From Verrucomicrobiota bacterium (GTDB taxonomy: Bacteria > Verrucomicrobiota > Verrucomicrobiia > Opitutales > Opitutaceae): a stretch of DNA of 45,334 bases. The stretch lies in contig JAQGON010000198.1 in NCBI GenBank assembly GCA_028293565.1, positions 1 through 45,334 on the forward strand. Direction: 5' to 3'. This document shows positions 1 through 9,747 of this stretch, one piece after another; within the stretch, counting starts at the first letter, position 1, and the number at the start of each line of letters is the position of its first letter. The notes under the pieces were generated by a model. It was given only the letters and a program-made list of their open reading frames with translations. It was not told the origin of the DNA and searched no databases. The translations under genes and the position numbers were made by a program.

Positions 1-151
1 CGCCGGCTCCATCATCGTCCGCCAGCGCGGCAGCAAGCTGCACGCCGGCCGCAATGTCGGCATCGGCCGCGACTGGACGCTTTACGCGCTCAAGGACGGC
101 ACGGTGAAGTACGACAAGGCCCACCGCAAGGTGGCCGTCGTCACGGCCTGA
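1..151 (+). CDS. rpmA: 50S ribosomal protein L27, C-terminal part (gene cut by window edge)
   Basis: The reading frame is open from base 2 to the TGA at 149-151 and encodes the last 49 residues of L27, a protein at the base of the central protuberance of the 50S subunit near the peptidyl-transferase centre. The visible part contains the typical [25 protein letters not shown] and DGTVKYDK blocks of the family. The N-terminus lies outside the window, so its length and any N-terminal cleavage motif cannot be judged. A strong intrinsic terminator follows 22 bases after the stop, so the transcript (in most bacteria rplU-rpmA) ends here. Confidence 0.97.
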   Translation, partial: AGSIIVRQRGSKLHAGRNVGIGRDWTLYALKDGTVKYDKAHRKVAVVTA

Positions 152-173
152 GCCGTCTCCGCGCTTCGCGCCC

Positions 174-201
174 AACGCAGCCCGTCCGGGCTGCGTTTTT
201 T
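174..201 (+). terminator. Intrinsic terminator of rpmA
   Basis: AACGCAGCCCG (174-184) pairs with CGGGCTGCGTT (187-197); opening the innermost G-C pair gives a four-base loop. The hairpin runs directly into a T-run (196-201). It begins 22 bases after the rpmA stop codon. Confidence 0.9.
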
Positions 202-266
202 GTTTGGCGAAGTCCGCCGTCCCGCCAACCGTGCGGCCAGCCCCGGGCGTTGTCCCGCCCCACTCC

Positions 267-653
267 ATGCCCGACCGCCTCGACGACCTCCGACGCCAGC
301 GCGCCCTGATCAGCGAGCATCTGGCTTGGATCGACCGGGAAATCGCCGCGGCCAGCCCGCACGCTCCCGCGCTCCCGGCTCCGGAAAATCGTCGCGGGCC
401 CGTTCCTCTTCCAGTGGGCTTGGGTCACGCCCCGCGCCCGGTCCCGAATGCGACGGCGGGTGCCCCGCGTGATTTTCCCGAATACCAGACGGACGCCGCC
501 GCCGTCGAACGCGATGCGCGCCGCGGTTGCCTGCTTTACGCGGCCCTGGGTTTCGTGGCGCTGTTCGTCATCGCCGCGGCGATTTATTTTTTCGGTTACC
601 GGGATTATCCCTTGTTCTCGTCCGGAAAACCCGCCGCGCACGCCCCGCGGTAG
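267..653 (+). CDS. Small membrane protein with N-terminal helix and C-terminal membrane segment (unknown function)
   Basis: Encodes 128 residues starting MPDRLDDLRRQRALISEHLA. The frame is open further upstream (from 204), but the ATG at 267 is preferred because the upstream stretch reads as Pro-rich low-complexity and overlaps the base of the rpmA terminator. Residues 1-30 look like a charged amphipathic or coiled helix. Residues 31-70 are a Pro/Ala-rich linker. Residues about 88-111 are one strongly hydrophobic membrane span, followed by a short tail. There is no signal peptide or lipobox, so a tail-anchored inner-membrane protein is likely. I do not recognise a family. It lies alone between the rpmA terminator and a repeat that carries its stop codon (TAG, 651-653) at the repeat edge. 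Confidence 0.6.
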   Translation: MPDRLDDLRRQRALISEHLAWIDREIAAASPHAPALPAPENRRGPVPLPVGLGHAPRPVPNATAGAPRDFPEYQTDAAAVERDARRGCLLYAALGFVALFVIAAAIYFFGYRDYPLFSSGKPAAHAPR

Positions 654-659
654 CGGGAG

Positions 660-762
660 TAGCACGGGTCTCCGACCCGTGAAGCGGGACGCCGCCAATC
701 ACCGTCAGCCGAGCTCCACCGTTTTTCTCGAGTCCACCCACACGGGTCGGAGACCCGTGCCA
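660..762. repeat. REPIN-like palindromic element, family A, copy 1
   Basis: Left arm 660-681 and right arm 741-762 are inverted repeats of each other, matching at 21 of 22 positions. Each arm is itself a hairpin, CACGGGTC-tcc-GACCCGTG or its complement. Two short hairpins in inverted orientation are the layout of REP doublets. No transposase is linked. Confidence 0.85.
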
Positions 763-821
763 CTCCGGCTCTAGCTCGCGGCCGGATACGACCCCATCCA
801 CTTCTTCTGCGGTAGCGGGCG

Positions 822-925
822 TAGCACGGGTCTCCGACCCGTGAAGCTGGACGCCGCCAATCACCGTCAGCCCAGCTCCACCGTTTTTCTCGAGTCCACC
901 CACACGGGTCAGGAGACCCGTGCCA
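822..925. repeat. REPIN-like palindromic element, family A, copy 2
   Basis: Second copy created by the tandem duplication. Left arm is 822-843 and right arm 903-925. The right arm has one extra A inside its loop compared with copy 1. It lies between the orphan pheA tail and the true pheA stop codon at 934-936. Confidence 0.85.
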
Positions 926-933
926 CTCCGGCT

Positions 934-2013
934 CTAGCTCGCGGCCGGATACGACCCCATCCACTTCACCAGGGGGCAGAATTTCTGCAGCTCGGCGAGG
1001 GCTTCCTTCATCGCGGGGTCGTCGTAGTGACCCGAAACATCGATGAAAAAATAATAGTCCCACGGGCGTTTCTTGCTCGGGCGCGACTCGATCTTCGAGA
1101 GGTTGATGCCGCGCTCCGCCAGGGGCATCAGCATTTTCAGCAGCGATCCCGAGTGCTGCGCGGCAGCGTCGCCGAGGGAGATCGCGAAGCTCGTGAGGTC
1201 CTTGCCGCCGCCGACGGGGCCCGACGGCTTCTTGCCCAGCACGAAGAACCGCGTCGTGTTGTCGGCCTTGTCCTGGATGTTCTTCGCGACCACCGGCACG
1301 CCGTAGGTCGTCGCCGCCAGTTCGCCCGCCACCGCCGCCGCCCCGGGCTCGTCCTTCGCGATCTGCACCGCTCGCGCGGTGCTGGGCGCGTCGACCAGCT
1401 GCGCGTGCGGCAGGTGGCGCTGAAGCCAGTGCCGGCACTGGGCCAGCGCCTGGTCCTTCGAGTAGACACGCTCGATTTTTTCCAGCGGCGACGCCGAGAT
1501 CAGCGCGTGGGTGATTTCCAGGTAGATCTGCGCGACGATTTTCAGATCCGATTCGATGAACAGATCCAGGGCGTCGCGCACCGACCCTTCCGTGGAATTC
1601 TCGATCGGGATCACGGCGTAATCGGCCTCGCCCTTTTCCACCGCGGTGAAGATGTCGCCGATGTTGGCCATCGCATGGTAATCCACGCTCGCGCCGAATT
1701 TCTTCATCGCCGCCATGTGCGTGTTGGTCGCCTCGGGGCCGAGATAGGCGATGAGCAGCGGCTTCTCGAGGGCGATCGCCGCCGACATGATCTCCCGGTA
1801 AATCGCCCGCAGCGCCTCGTGCTTGATCGGCCCCTGGTTCTGCGCGGAAATCTTCCGGAGCACGGCCTCCTCGCGCTCCGCCACATAGATCTGGCCGCCC
1901 TGGCTGCGCTTCAGCTTTCCAATCTCGGCGGCCAGCCGCAGGCGCTGGTTCAGCACCTCGACCAGCTCGCGGTCCAGCTGGTCGATCTTTTCGCGAATCG
2001 GGCCGAGGTCCAT
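934..2013 (-). CDS. pheA: Bifunctional chorismate mutase / prephenate dehydratase (P-protein)
   Basis: Converts chorismate to prephenate and then to phenylpyruvate, the committed branch to phenylalanine. The 359-residue protein has three parts in order: an AroQ-type chorismate mutase helix region (about 1-85, starting IREKIDQLDRELVEVLNQRL), a prephenate dehydratase domain (about 86-262) with the conserved TRF triplet at 254-256 in NTTRFFVLG, and a C-terminal ACT regulatory domain (about 272-350) with the IESRP motif at 308-312 that contributes to phenylalanine feedback in the family. The usual GPxGTFT/S segment reads GPEATNTH here. The start lies one base after the scpB stop codon, so the two are probably co-transcribed and translationally coupled. 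The last 34 bases are duplicated downstream. Confidence 0.96.
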   Translation of the reverse strand: MDLGPIREKIDQLDRELVEVLNQRLRLAAEIGKLKRSQGGQIYVAEREEAVLRKISAQNQGPIKHEALRAIYREIMSAAIALEKPLLIAYLGPEATNTHMAAMKKFGASVDYHAMANIGDIFTAVEKGEADYAVIPIENSTEGSVRDALDLFIESDLKIVAQIYLEITHALISASPLEKIERVYSKDQALAQCRHWLQRHLPHAQLVDAPSTARAVQIAKDEPGAAAVAGELAATTYGVPVVAKNIQDKADNTTRFFVLGKKPSGPVGGGKDLTSFAISLGDAAAQHSGSLLKMLMPLAERGINLSKIESRPSKKRPWDYYFFIDVSGHYDDPAMKEALAELQKFCPLVKWMGSYPAAS

Positions 2014-2014
2014 G

Positions 2015-2839
2015 TCAGGTCTGCGTCGGGGTTTCGCCGCCGCCGGCCGCGGCGCCCTCGAGCGGCAGCTGCTCGTCGGAGAGGCCCATGTCGGTGTCGC
2101 TCAGCTTCGACGGATTCATCGCGTTGGCCAGCCACTCGTCGATCTGACGCGACGACAGCACGTCGGACGCCGGCAGCTCGTCGACCGACTTGATCCCGAC
2201 GAATTCGAGGAACCGGTCCGTTGTGCCGTACTGGATCGGCCGCCCCGGCAGCTCGGCGCGCCCGACGACATAAATCAATTCGCGCTCGAGCAGCTTGTTC
2301 ACGCCCGCTTCGGCCGAGACTCCGCGGATCGTCTCGATTTCGCCGCGCGTGACCGGCTGGCGGTACGCCACGATGGCAAGGGTTTCCACGGACGACTGGC
2401 TCAGTTTTACTGGCGGCGGCTCCGCGCGGAGGATCCGCACCCAGCGCGCGAACCGCGGATGCGTCACCACGCGATAACCGTTCGAGCCCTCGATCAGCAG
2501 GAGCCCGTCGTCCGCGGCGCGCATTTCCACGGCGATCTCATCCATCACCTCGCGGATCTGGGTCGCCGTGACCAGCGAGGGCACATCGCGATAAAGCTCC
2601 GCATCCTCGGGGGCCTCCGTCACCACCTCGGCCGGCTCCTCCTGGGCGGGAGCCGGCGGCGCCGCGCTGACAGCCCCCTCGCCGGGCGCGGGCGGCGCCG
2701 CGCCCTCCCCTGCCTCGTGCAGCGGCAGCGATCCCTGATCGTGGAAACGCGTGAACGTCGCCTGGATGTCCTTGATCGCGAGCGGCTGGCTGGAGGAGAG
2801 GAGCAGTGCTTTGAGCACCTTTTTCAGGTTGAAGGCCAT
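2015..2839 (-). CDS. scpB: Segregation and condensation protein B
   Basis: ScpB is the winged-helix kleisin partner of the SMC-ScpA condensin, which compacts and segregates the chromosome in the cytoplasm. The 274-residue protein opens MAFNLKKVLKALLLSSSQPL and carries the family core from about residue 85 to 230, including LSQSSVETLAIVAYRQPVTR and the RGVSAEAGVNKLLERELI winged-helix segment. Between the first helix and the core there is an unusually long Pro/Ala/Glu-rich insertion (about 36-78), and the C-terminus carries a Gly/Ala-rich tail. scpA is not in the window. The gene is followed after one base by pheA and is divergent from ilvD. Confidence 0.93.
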   Translation of the reverse strand: MAFNLKKVLKALLLSSSQPLAIKDIQATFTRFHDQGSLPLHEAGEGAAPPAPGEGAVSAAPPAPAQEEPAEVVTEAPEDAELYRDVPSLVTATQIREVMDEIAVEMRAADDGLLLIEGSNGYRVVTHPRFARWVRILRAEPPPVKLSQSSVETLAIVAYRQPVTRGEIETIRGVSAEAGVNKLLERELIYVVGRAELPGRPIQYGTTDRFLEFVGIKSVDELPASDVLSSRQIDEWLANAMNPSKLSDTDMGLSDEQLPLEGAAAGGGETPTQT

Positions 2840-2966
2840 GCGTTGAATTCGGGGTGAGTGAATGCGCCGCCCCGGAGGTGAAGCAACACCAGAGTGACGC
2901 GTCGCTCGTCACTTTCCAAACCGGGCTTGCCGCCGGCAACCGGCTTTGGTGTGGTGCGTGTCGCCC

Positions 2967-4670
<1,704 letters not shown>

Positions 4671-4703
4671 TCGCGAACCCCCGTCCCAGGGTCCCGGCTT
4701 CCG

Positions 4704-4738
4704 AATTCGCATTCGGCATTCAGCGATCCGCAATCGAT
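4704..4738. repeat. Short degenerate dispersed repeat (AATTCGCATTCGGCATTC type)
   Basis: The ilvD-pgi gap contains iterated ATTCGCATTCGGCATTCAGC-like words of about 8-9 bases. This matches a simple repeat style I have seen scattered between genes in several bacterial phyla. It is short, encodes nothing, and the call is tentative. Confidence 0.4.
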
Positions 4739-4745
4739 CACTCCC

Positions 4746-6329
4746 ATGGCCTGGTCCCGTTTCAAACACTACTACTGCCAAAACGCGGACCTCGGGGTTG
4801 CGCTCGACATCAGCCGGATCCCCTTCCCCGACGATTTTCTGGCGGGCCAGGAGTCCGCGATACAGCAGGCGTTTTCGGCGATGGCGGAACTGGAAAAGGG
4901 CGCGATCGCGAACCCGGATGAGCAACGCATGGTGGGGCACTACTGGCTCCGCGCGCCGCAGCTGGCGCCGACTCCGGAGCTGAGCCGCGAGATTTCCACG
5001 ACGCGCGAGTCGATCAAGGAATTTGCCGCCAAGGTTCATTCCGGGGCCGTCGCCGGGCCGAAGGGCAGATTCAGGAACCTGCTCGTGATCGGCATCGGCG
5101 GCTCGGCGCTGGGTCCGCAGTTCGTCAGCCACGCGCTCGGGCACCCGCGCAAGGACAAGCTCGGCGTCGCATTCTTCGACAACACCGACCCGGATGGAAT
5201 CGACTACGTGCTTGCCGGCCTGCGCGGACAGCTGCCGAAAACCCTGGTTGTCGTGATCTCGAAATCCGGCGGCACCGCCGAGACCCGCAACGGCATGCTC
5301 GAGGCCATCGCAGCCTTCAAGGCCGCCGGGCTCGATCATCCGAAGCACTTTGTCGCCGTCACCGGCGCCGGTTCCAAGCTCGACGCCACCGCCGCCGCGG
5401 AAGGCTGGCTCGCGCGTTTTCCGATGTGGGACTGGGTGGGCGGCCGCACGTCGGAGCTCGGCGCCGTCGGGCTTCTGCCCGCTGCGCTCCAGGGGATCGA
5501 CATCCAGGCGATGCTCGACGGCGCGGCGGCGATGGACGCAGCGACGCGCGTTTCCACGACCGCGGAAAATCCCGCGGCGCTGCTGGCGCTGATGTGGTTC
5601 TTTGCGACGGACGGACGCGGCGCGAAGGACATGGTCGTGCTCCCCTACAAGGACCGGCTCCTGCTTTTTTCGCGGTACCTCCAGCAGCTTGTCATGGAGT
5701 CGCTGGGCAAGGAGCACGACCTCCGGGGCAAGGTCGTGAACCAGGGCATTGCCGTCTACGGGAACAAGGGCTCGACCGACCAGCACGCGTACGTCCAGCA
5801 GCTCCGCGACGGCGTGAACAATTTTTTCGTGACGTTCATCGAGGTGCTGAAGGACCGCGACGCGAAGTCCTCCCTCGAGGTCGAGCCGGGCATCACGGCC
5901 GGGGATTACCTGCAGGGCTTCCTCCTCGGAACCCGCGATGCGCTCAGCGAAAAGGACCGGAGCTCCGTCACGATCACCCTGCCCGACGTTTCGCCGCGCT
6001 CGGTGGGGATGCTGATCGCGCTCTATGAGCGCGTGGTCGGGCTTTACGCCTCGCTGATTGGAATCAACGCGTACCATCAGCCGGGAGTCGAGGCGGGCAA
6101 GAAAGCCGCGAGCGGAGTGATCGCACTGAAACAGAAATTGGCCGCCGCGCTCCACGCGGCGCCGGACCAGCCGGTGACCGTCGAGGAGCTCGCCGCGCGC
6201 GTGAACGCCCCCGACCAGGCCGAGCTCGTGTTCAAGATTCTCGAACATCTCTCCGCCAACAAAGCCAGCGGCATCAGGAAACGCCTCCGGACGCCGTGGC
6301 ATCAATCGCGGTATTCCTTTCGGGCGTAG
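4746..6329 (+). CDS. pgi: Glucose-6-phosphate isomerase
   Basis: Interconverts glucose 6-phosphate and fructose 6-phosphate in glycolysis and gluconeogenesis. The 527-residue protein shows the SIS-fold sugar-phosphate sites in order: [29 protein letters not shown], the [11 protein letters not shown] segment with the conserved His, and [15 protein letters not shown] with the C-terminal Lys used in ring opening. A segment of about 60 residues after GKKAASG (about 455-515) resembles a small winged-helix-like extension ending in a basic tail, found in some bacterial Pgi proteins. The aldolase gene at 20962 belongs to the same pathway but is not linked. The start codon is supported by family alignment at [10 protein letters not shown]. 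Confidence 0.96.
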   Translation: MAWSRFKHYYCQNADLGVALDISRIPFPDDFLAGQESAIQQAFSAMAELEKGAIANPDEQRMVGHYWLRAPQLAPTPELSREISTTRESIKEFAAKVHSGAVAGPKGRFRNLLVIGIGGSALGPQFVSHALGHPRKDKLGVAFFDNTDPDGIDYVLAGLRGQLPKTLVVVISKSGGTAETRNGMLEAIAAFKAAGLDHPKHFVAVTGAGSKLDATAAAEGWLARFPMWDWVGGRTSELGAVGLLPAALQGIDIQAMLDGAAAMDAATRVSTTAENPAALLALMWFFATDGRGAKDMVVLPYKDRLLLFSRYLQQLVMESLGKEHDLRGKVVNQGIAVYGNKGSTDQHAYVQQLRDGVNNFFVTFIEVLKDRDAKSSLEVEPGITAGDYLQGFLLGTRDALSEKDRSSVTITLPDVSPRSVGMLIALYERVVGLYASLIGINAYHQPGVEAGKKAASGVIALKQKLAAALHAAPDQPVTVEELAARVNAPDQAELVFKILEHLSANKASGIRKRLRTPWHQSRYSFRA

Positions 6330-6449
6330 GCCGGAATGCGCGCGAGCGGGGAGCAGGAAGCCGGAACAATCCCGCCAAACTCCTTTCAGACCGCGTGGCG
6401 CCTGCGCTTCTCCTTGCTCCCTCGTCCTTCCGTCCTATTCATCCGATCC

Positions 6450-6605
6450 ATGACTTCGCCCAAGAAATCCATCCTCGCGCTGCTGGTGTTCGTCGCGGCA
6501 CTGCTCGGCGGCTGCACGTCCAAGACGGAAAAAGACACGTCGATTCCGTGGAGCCGTCCGGCGGATTGGGAAGGCCAGATCCCGGGCATGGGCGGCGGCC
6601 GCTAA
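6450..6605 (+). CDS. Small lipoprotein (51 residues, unknown function)
   Basis: MTSPKKSILALLVFVAALLG is followed by GC, giving a lysine-containing n-region, a hydrophobic core and a clear lipobox LGGC with Cys at position 22. Cleavage would leave a mature peptide of only 30 residues, rich in charged residues at first and then SIPWSRPADWEGQIPGM and a Gly tail. This suggests a tiny lipid-anchored envelope protein. The Trp/Pro-rich stretch looks like a conserved functional motif, but I cannot assign a role. It lies 120 bases after pgi and before rsmI. The start at 6450 is chosen because it places the signal peptide at the N-terminus; the frame is open upstream without useful content. Confidence 0.75.
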   Translation: MTSPKKSILALLVFVAALLGGCTSKTEKDTSIPWSRPADWEGQIPGMGGGR

Positions 6606-6702
6606 GGCCGGTCTGCTCCTGAGGTTGGAGGTTGAGGACCTCGGGAATCCCGCCTCACTCGTCGCCGTGGCCACCTCTCTCTCGTCCGCGAGCCCATCCC
6701 AG

Positions 6703-6728
6703 AAATCCGGCCGGCGCCGGATTTTTTT
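6703..6728 (+). terminator. Intrinsic terminator immediately before the rsmI start codon
   Basis: AAATCCGGC (6703-6711) pairs perfectly with GCCGGATTT (6716-6724) around the loop CGGC, and the T-run extends from 6722 to 6728. The rsmI ATG begins at 6729, so the hairpin and T-run occupy the place where a ribosome binding site would be. It most likely ends the pgi/lipoprotein transcript, or acts as an attenuator for rsmI. Confidence 0.8.
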
Positions 6729-7454
6729 ATGAGCGACTCTCTCGCCGGCAACGCCTCGCTGACTCCGCTGCCCGGGCACTTGTACGTGGTCGCGACGCCG
6801 ATCGGGAATCTCGCCGACCTCACCGAGCGCGCCCGCGCCATCCTGGGGGCGGTGGACCTGGTCGCCTGCGAGGACACCCGCACCACCGGCGCGATGCTGA
6901 CGCGACTCGGCCTGCGGCGCGACCTGGTCTCCTATCACGAGCACAACGAGATGGAAATGGCCGAGACGCTGGCGGCCCAGATCGCGGCGGGAAAATCCGT
7001 CGCGGTCGTAAGCGACGCCGGCACGCCCGCGCTGAGCGATCCCGGATTCCGGCTGGTGCGGGCGTGCCGCCGGCGCGCGCTTCCCGTCGTCCCGGTCCCG
7101 GGCCCCAGCGCTCTCACCGCCGTCCTGAGCGCCGCCGGTCTTCCGACCAACGGATTTCTGTACGTCGGGTTCCTGCCGCCGAAGAGCGCCGCCCGCATCG
7201 CGTTTTTCGAGAAGCACCGCGACTTTTCCTATACGCTCGCGCTCTACGAGAGCTGCCACCGGATCGACAAGGCCGTCGATGAAATCGTCGCCACCCTCGG
7301 ACCCGAACGCGTCATCTGCGTGGCCAAGGAGGTCACGAAGATTCACGAAACCTTCCTCGTGGGCGGCGCCGCCGACGTGAAGGCGCGCCTCGCCCGGACG
7401 AGCCTGAGGGGCGAATTCGTGCTCCTCATCGCCCCGCCGGATTTTGTCCTGTAG
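6729..7454 (+). CDS. rsmI: 16S rRNA (cytidine(1402)-2'-O)-methyltransferase
   Basis: RsmI methylates the 2'-hydroxyl of C1402 in the decoding centre of 16S rRNA using S-adenosylmethionine. The 241-residue protein belongs to the tetrapyrrole-methylase fold and shows all signature blocks: LYVVATPIGNLADLTERA, ACEDTRTTGAML, VSDAGTPALSDPGFRLV, VPGPSALTAVLSAAGLP and the C-terminal LRGEFVLLI. The ATG at 6729 directly abuts the T-run of a terminator and has no Shine-Dalgarno sequence in front of it. The next plausible start would remove part of the conserved N-terminus, so 6729 is kept. The Ppx/GppA gene follows after 56 bases. Confidence 0.95.
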   Translation: MSDSLAGNASLTPLPGHLYVVATPIGNLADLTERARAILGAVDLVACEDTRTTGAMLTRLGLRRDLVSYHEHNEMEMAETLAAQIAAGKSVAVVSDAGTPALSDPGFRLVRACRRRALPVVPVPGPSALTAVLSAAGLPTNGFLYVGFLPPKSAARIAFFEKHRDFSYTLALYESCHRIDKAVDEIVATLGPERVICVAKEVTKIHETFLVGGAADVKARLARTSLRGEFVLLIAPPDFVL

Positions 7455-7510
7455 ACCCGTCCCGGTTTTCCTCGGAGCGACTCCTGCAAAGACACTTCGG
7501 ATTCCGATTC

Positions 7511-8455
7511 ATGAAACCAGCCGTCGCCGTCATCGATATCGGCAGCAATTCCATCAAGCTTCTCGTCGCGGCGCGGGCGGCAGGCGGCGGGCTGGAAGTG
7601 CTGAAGACGCAGACCGTCGACGCGCGCATCAGTGCTGGAATCAGTCGGGCCGGTCCCCGGCTGGGCGAGGAAGGGATGAGTTCGGGACTCGAGGCGATCC
7701 GATCCCTGTTGAAGGAAGCGGGCGGATTTTCTCCGGAGAGGATTATCCTGGTCGCGACCAGCGCCGTTCGCGATGCCGTCAACGGACCGGATTTCCGCGA
7801 GCGGGTCCGCGCTGCCACGGGACACGAGATCCGGATTCTCGCCGGAGAGGAGGAGGCCGGCCTGATCGGGCGCGGGCTGGTCTGCGACGCCGCCCTTGGG
7901 GGGCTGCGGGATTTCTACGTCTTCGACCTCGGGGGCGGCAGCCTGGAATGCCTCGCTTTTCGCGAGCGGCGGATCCGGCGCGCGGCGAGCCTCCAGCTCG
8001 GCTGCGTGCGGCTGACCGAGAAATTCGTGGCGGATCCTGCGCAACCGTTTTCAGCCGCGGAGCAGGCCGCGATCGCGCGGCACACGCGCGAGGTTCTCCA
8101 AAGCTCCGCCTTCGCCTTTGATCTGGGCGCCGCGGCGGTGGCGGCCGGCACCGGGGGGACGCTCACGGTCGCGCGCGCCATCCTCGGCCTGCGCGCCGGT
8201 CAAACGCTGGAGAGCAGCAGCCCGATTGTGACGGTCCCGGAACTTCGCGCGCTGCTCGATTCGATCGGAACGCTGGGACTGGCCGCGCGAAAAAAAATCC
8301 CGGGACTTCCGGCGCCCCGCGCGGACGTCATGCCCGCCGCGCTGGCCACGCTGATCGCCGTGGCGGAAGCCGGCGGATTGAAAAGCTACCACCATTCGTT
8401 CCACAACCTGCGTTACGGCCTCGCCGACGAGTCGCTGCCGCGAAGAGAACCGTAG
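7511..8455 (+). CDS. Ppx/GppA family phosphatase (exopolyphosphatase type)
   Basis: Members of this ASKHA-fold family hydrolyse inorganic polyphosphate and/or pppGpp and so link phosphate storage with the stringent response. The 314-residue protein begins AVIDIGSNSIKLLVA (phosphate-1 motif). It continues with ATSAVRDAVNG, the acidic EIRILAGEEEAGLIGRG segment, FDLGGGSLE (phosphate-2) and AAGTGGTLTVARAILGL (adenosine motif). Its length is that of short Ppx proteins lacking the C-terminal HD domain of E. coli Ppx. Substrate preference between polyphosphate and pppGpp cannot be decided from sequence. No ppk lies nearby. A pair of repeats fills the gap to the convergent rluD-like gene. Confidence 0.9.
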   Translation: MKPAVAVIDIGSNSIKLLVAARAAGGGLEVLKTQTVDARISAGISRAGPRLGEEGMSSGLEAIRSLLKEAGGFSPERIILVATSAVRDAVNGPDFRERVRAATGHEIRILAGEEEAGLIGRGLVCDAALGGLRDFYVFDLGGGSLECLAFRERRIRRAASLQLGCVRLTEKFVADPAQPFSAAEQAAIARHTREVLQSSAFAFDLGAAAVAAGTGGTLTVARAILGLRAGQTLESSSPIVTVPELRALLDSIGTLGLAARKKIPGLPAPRADVMPAALATLIAVAEAGGLKSYHHSFHNLRYGLADESLPRREP

Positions 8456-8469
8456 GCGCTCCGCCTTCC

Positions 8470-8552
8470 GGTAGCAGCCGCCGTCAGGCGGCTGACTGGT
8501 AGCGCTCAATCGGTCGAACGCGCGCGACAGCCGCCTGACGGCAGCTGCTACC
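8470..8552. repeat. REPIN-like palindromic element, family B, copy 1
   Basis: Arm 8470-8494 and arm 8528-8552 are inverted repeats matching at 24 of 25 positions. Each arm is GGTAG followed by the hairpin CAGCCGCC-gtca-GGCGGCTG (or complement). The spacer contains GCGCTCAATCGGTCGAACGC, also recognisable in the second family B copy at 34751-34833. Confidence 0.85.
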
Positions 8553-8556
8553 AGCG

Positions 8557-8676
8557 GGTGGAACGCGTTGTCGTAGACCCTGAGCTTGTCGAACGGGCCC
8601 CTAACGCGTTGGACGCTCCGTAGACCCTTGAAGCCTCGCTCGACCCTCCAGCGCATTGAGGGCAATGCGCTCCACC
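8557..8676. repeat. REPIN-like palindromic element, family C, copy 1 (expanded left hairpin)
   Basis: Left end GGTGGAACGCGTTG and right end CAATGCGCTCCACC are inverted with two mismatches. The right hairpin is compact (GCGCATTG-aggg-CAATGCGC). The left hairpin has its four-base loop replaced by about 32 bases containing CCTGAGCTTGTCGAACGGG. It directly follows the family B element. Confidence 0.85.
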
Positions 8677-8688
8677 GCGGTTTCCCGC

Positions 8689-9747
8689 TCACTTCCGCGA
8701 TTCGTGGACGTGGTAAGCGGGCGGTCCCGGTTTTTTTCGCGGCAGGGCCGGCTTGGCGGCGAGCGCCTTAGCCTTCGAGACGGCGGCGCTCACCTGGCGC
8801 AGCTGCGCCGCCATTGCGGCCATGTCCTCCGGCAGCGGCGCCCGCAGATCCAGTTTTTTCCGGGTGATGGGATGCTCGAAAACCAGATGCTCGGCGTGGA
8901 GCATGACCCGCGGCGGCTGAACCTTCAGCCGCGTATCGGGCTTCCAGCCGTAGACGGCGTCGCCCATCACGACATGCCCGAGGGCCTTGAGGTGCACCCG
9001 GATCTGGTGGGTGCGTCCCGTGTGAATCGCGCACCGCACCAGCGTCGCGACTGGTCCGAAACGCTCCACCACCTCCCAGTCGGTGTGCGCGTCCTTTCCG
9101 CCGTCCTCGGCCTCGACCACGGCCATCTTGTGCCGCTGGCTCTTGTTGCGGCCGATCGCCTTTCGCACCGAGCCGCTCATCAGCGGCGTCGCGCCCGCGA
9201 CGATGGCCAGGTATTCCTTCTGCAGCGCGCGCTCGGAAAATTGTTCGGACAACCCGCGATGCGCCGCATCGGTTTTTGCCACGAGGATGATCCCGGAAGT
9301 CTCGCGATCCAGCCGGTGCACGATGCCCGGGCGCTCGACGCCGCCGATCCCACTCAGAGTCCCCGCGCAATGCGCGAGCAGCGCGTGCACCAGGGTGTCC
9401 TCGCCCGTCCCCGCCCCGGGATGCACGATCATTCCCGCGGCCTTGTTCACCGCGAGCAGGTGTTTGTCCTCGAAAATCACGTCCAGCGGGATCTCGACCG
9501 CCTTGAGCTCGGCGGGCTTCGTGTCCGGGAACGAAAATTCCAGCGTGTCCCCTCCGGCGACGGAAGCATCGCGGCTGACCGGCTTGCCCCGCAGCCGGAC
9601 CAGGCCGGCATCGAACGCGCGGTGAAACGCCACGCGGCTGTGCTCCGGGTGCGACAGCGCGAGCGCCTTGTCGGCGCGAAGCCGCCGGATTCCTTCGGGA
9701 ACGGTGTAGGTGTTGGTCAAGCTGCCCAAATCTGGATCAGCGGTCAT
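8689..9747 (-). CDS. RluA/RluD-family 23S rRNA pseudouridine synthase
   Basis: Isomerises specific uridines in RNA, most likely in 23S rRNA, to pseudouridine. The 352-residue protein has an N-terminal S4-like RNA-binding region (about 18-75) and a catalytic domain. The family signature HRLDRETSG is at 144-152 with the catalytic aspartate D147, and the later [12 protein letters not shown] motif is typical. The C-terminus carries a basic Lys/Pro-rich tail of about 30 residues beyond the catalytic domain. RluC and RluD act on different positions, and I cannot tell which this is. The start codon overlaps the stop of the adenosine deaminase gene by four bases (ATGA), indicating translational coupling in an operon. 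Confidence 0.93.
   Translation of the reverse strand: MTADPDLGSLTNTYTVPEGIRRLRADKALALSHPEHSRVAFHRAFDAGLVRLRGKPVSRDASVAGGDTLEFSFPDTKPAELKAVEIPLDVIFEDKHLLAVNKAAGMIVHPGAGTGEDTLVHALLAHCAGTLSGIGGVERPGIVHRLDRETSGIILVAKTDAAHRGLSEQFSERALQKEYLAIVAGATPLMSGSVRKAIGRNKSQRHKMAVVEAEDGGKDAHTDWEVVERFGPVATLVRCAIHTGRTHQIRVHLKALGHVVMGDAVYGWKPDTRLKVQPPRVMLHAEHLVFEHPITRKKLDLRAPLPEDMAAMAAQLRQVSAAVSKAKALAAKPALPRKKPGPPAYHVHESRK

Larger units (their letters stand above)
647..967. repeat. Tandem duplication (about 162 bp x 2) of the intergenic repeat plus the pheA 3' end
   Basis: The block starting GCGGTAGCGGG at 647 recurs at 809 with only scattered differences. Each unit contains a two-hairpin element (660-762 and 822-925), a spacer with GACGCCGCCAATCACCGTCA, and a copy of the last 34 bases of pheA (771-804 and 934-967). 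Only the second copy is attached to the pheA reading frame; the first is an orphan tail including the TAG stop. The unit covers the whole interval between the two convergent stop codons, and the stop of the 128-residue gene lies at its left edge. Confidence 0.9.

Noticed and set aside
841-2193. 450-codon plus-strand frame across the repeat and antisense to pheA
   Set aside because: It starts inside the duplicated repeat and reads pheA backwards; no motif.
2893-2913. Hairpin AGTGACG/CGTCACT upstream of ilvD as a leucine/valine attenuator
   Set aside because: There is no leader peptide with runs of branched-chain codons and no T-run; the stem is only seven pairs with a seven-base loop.
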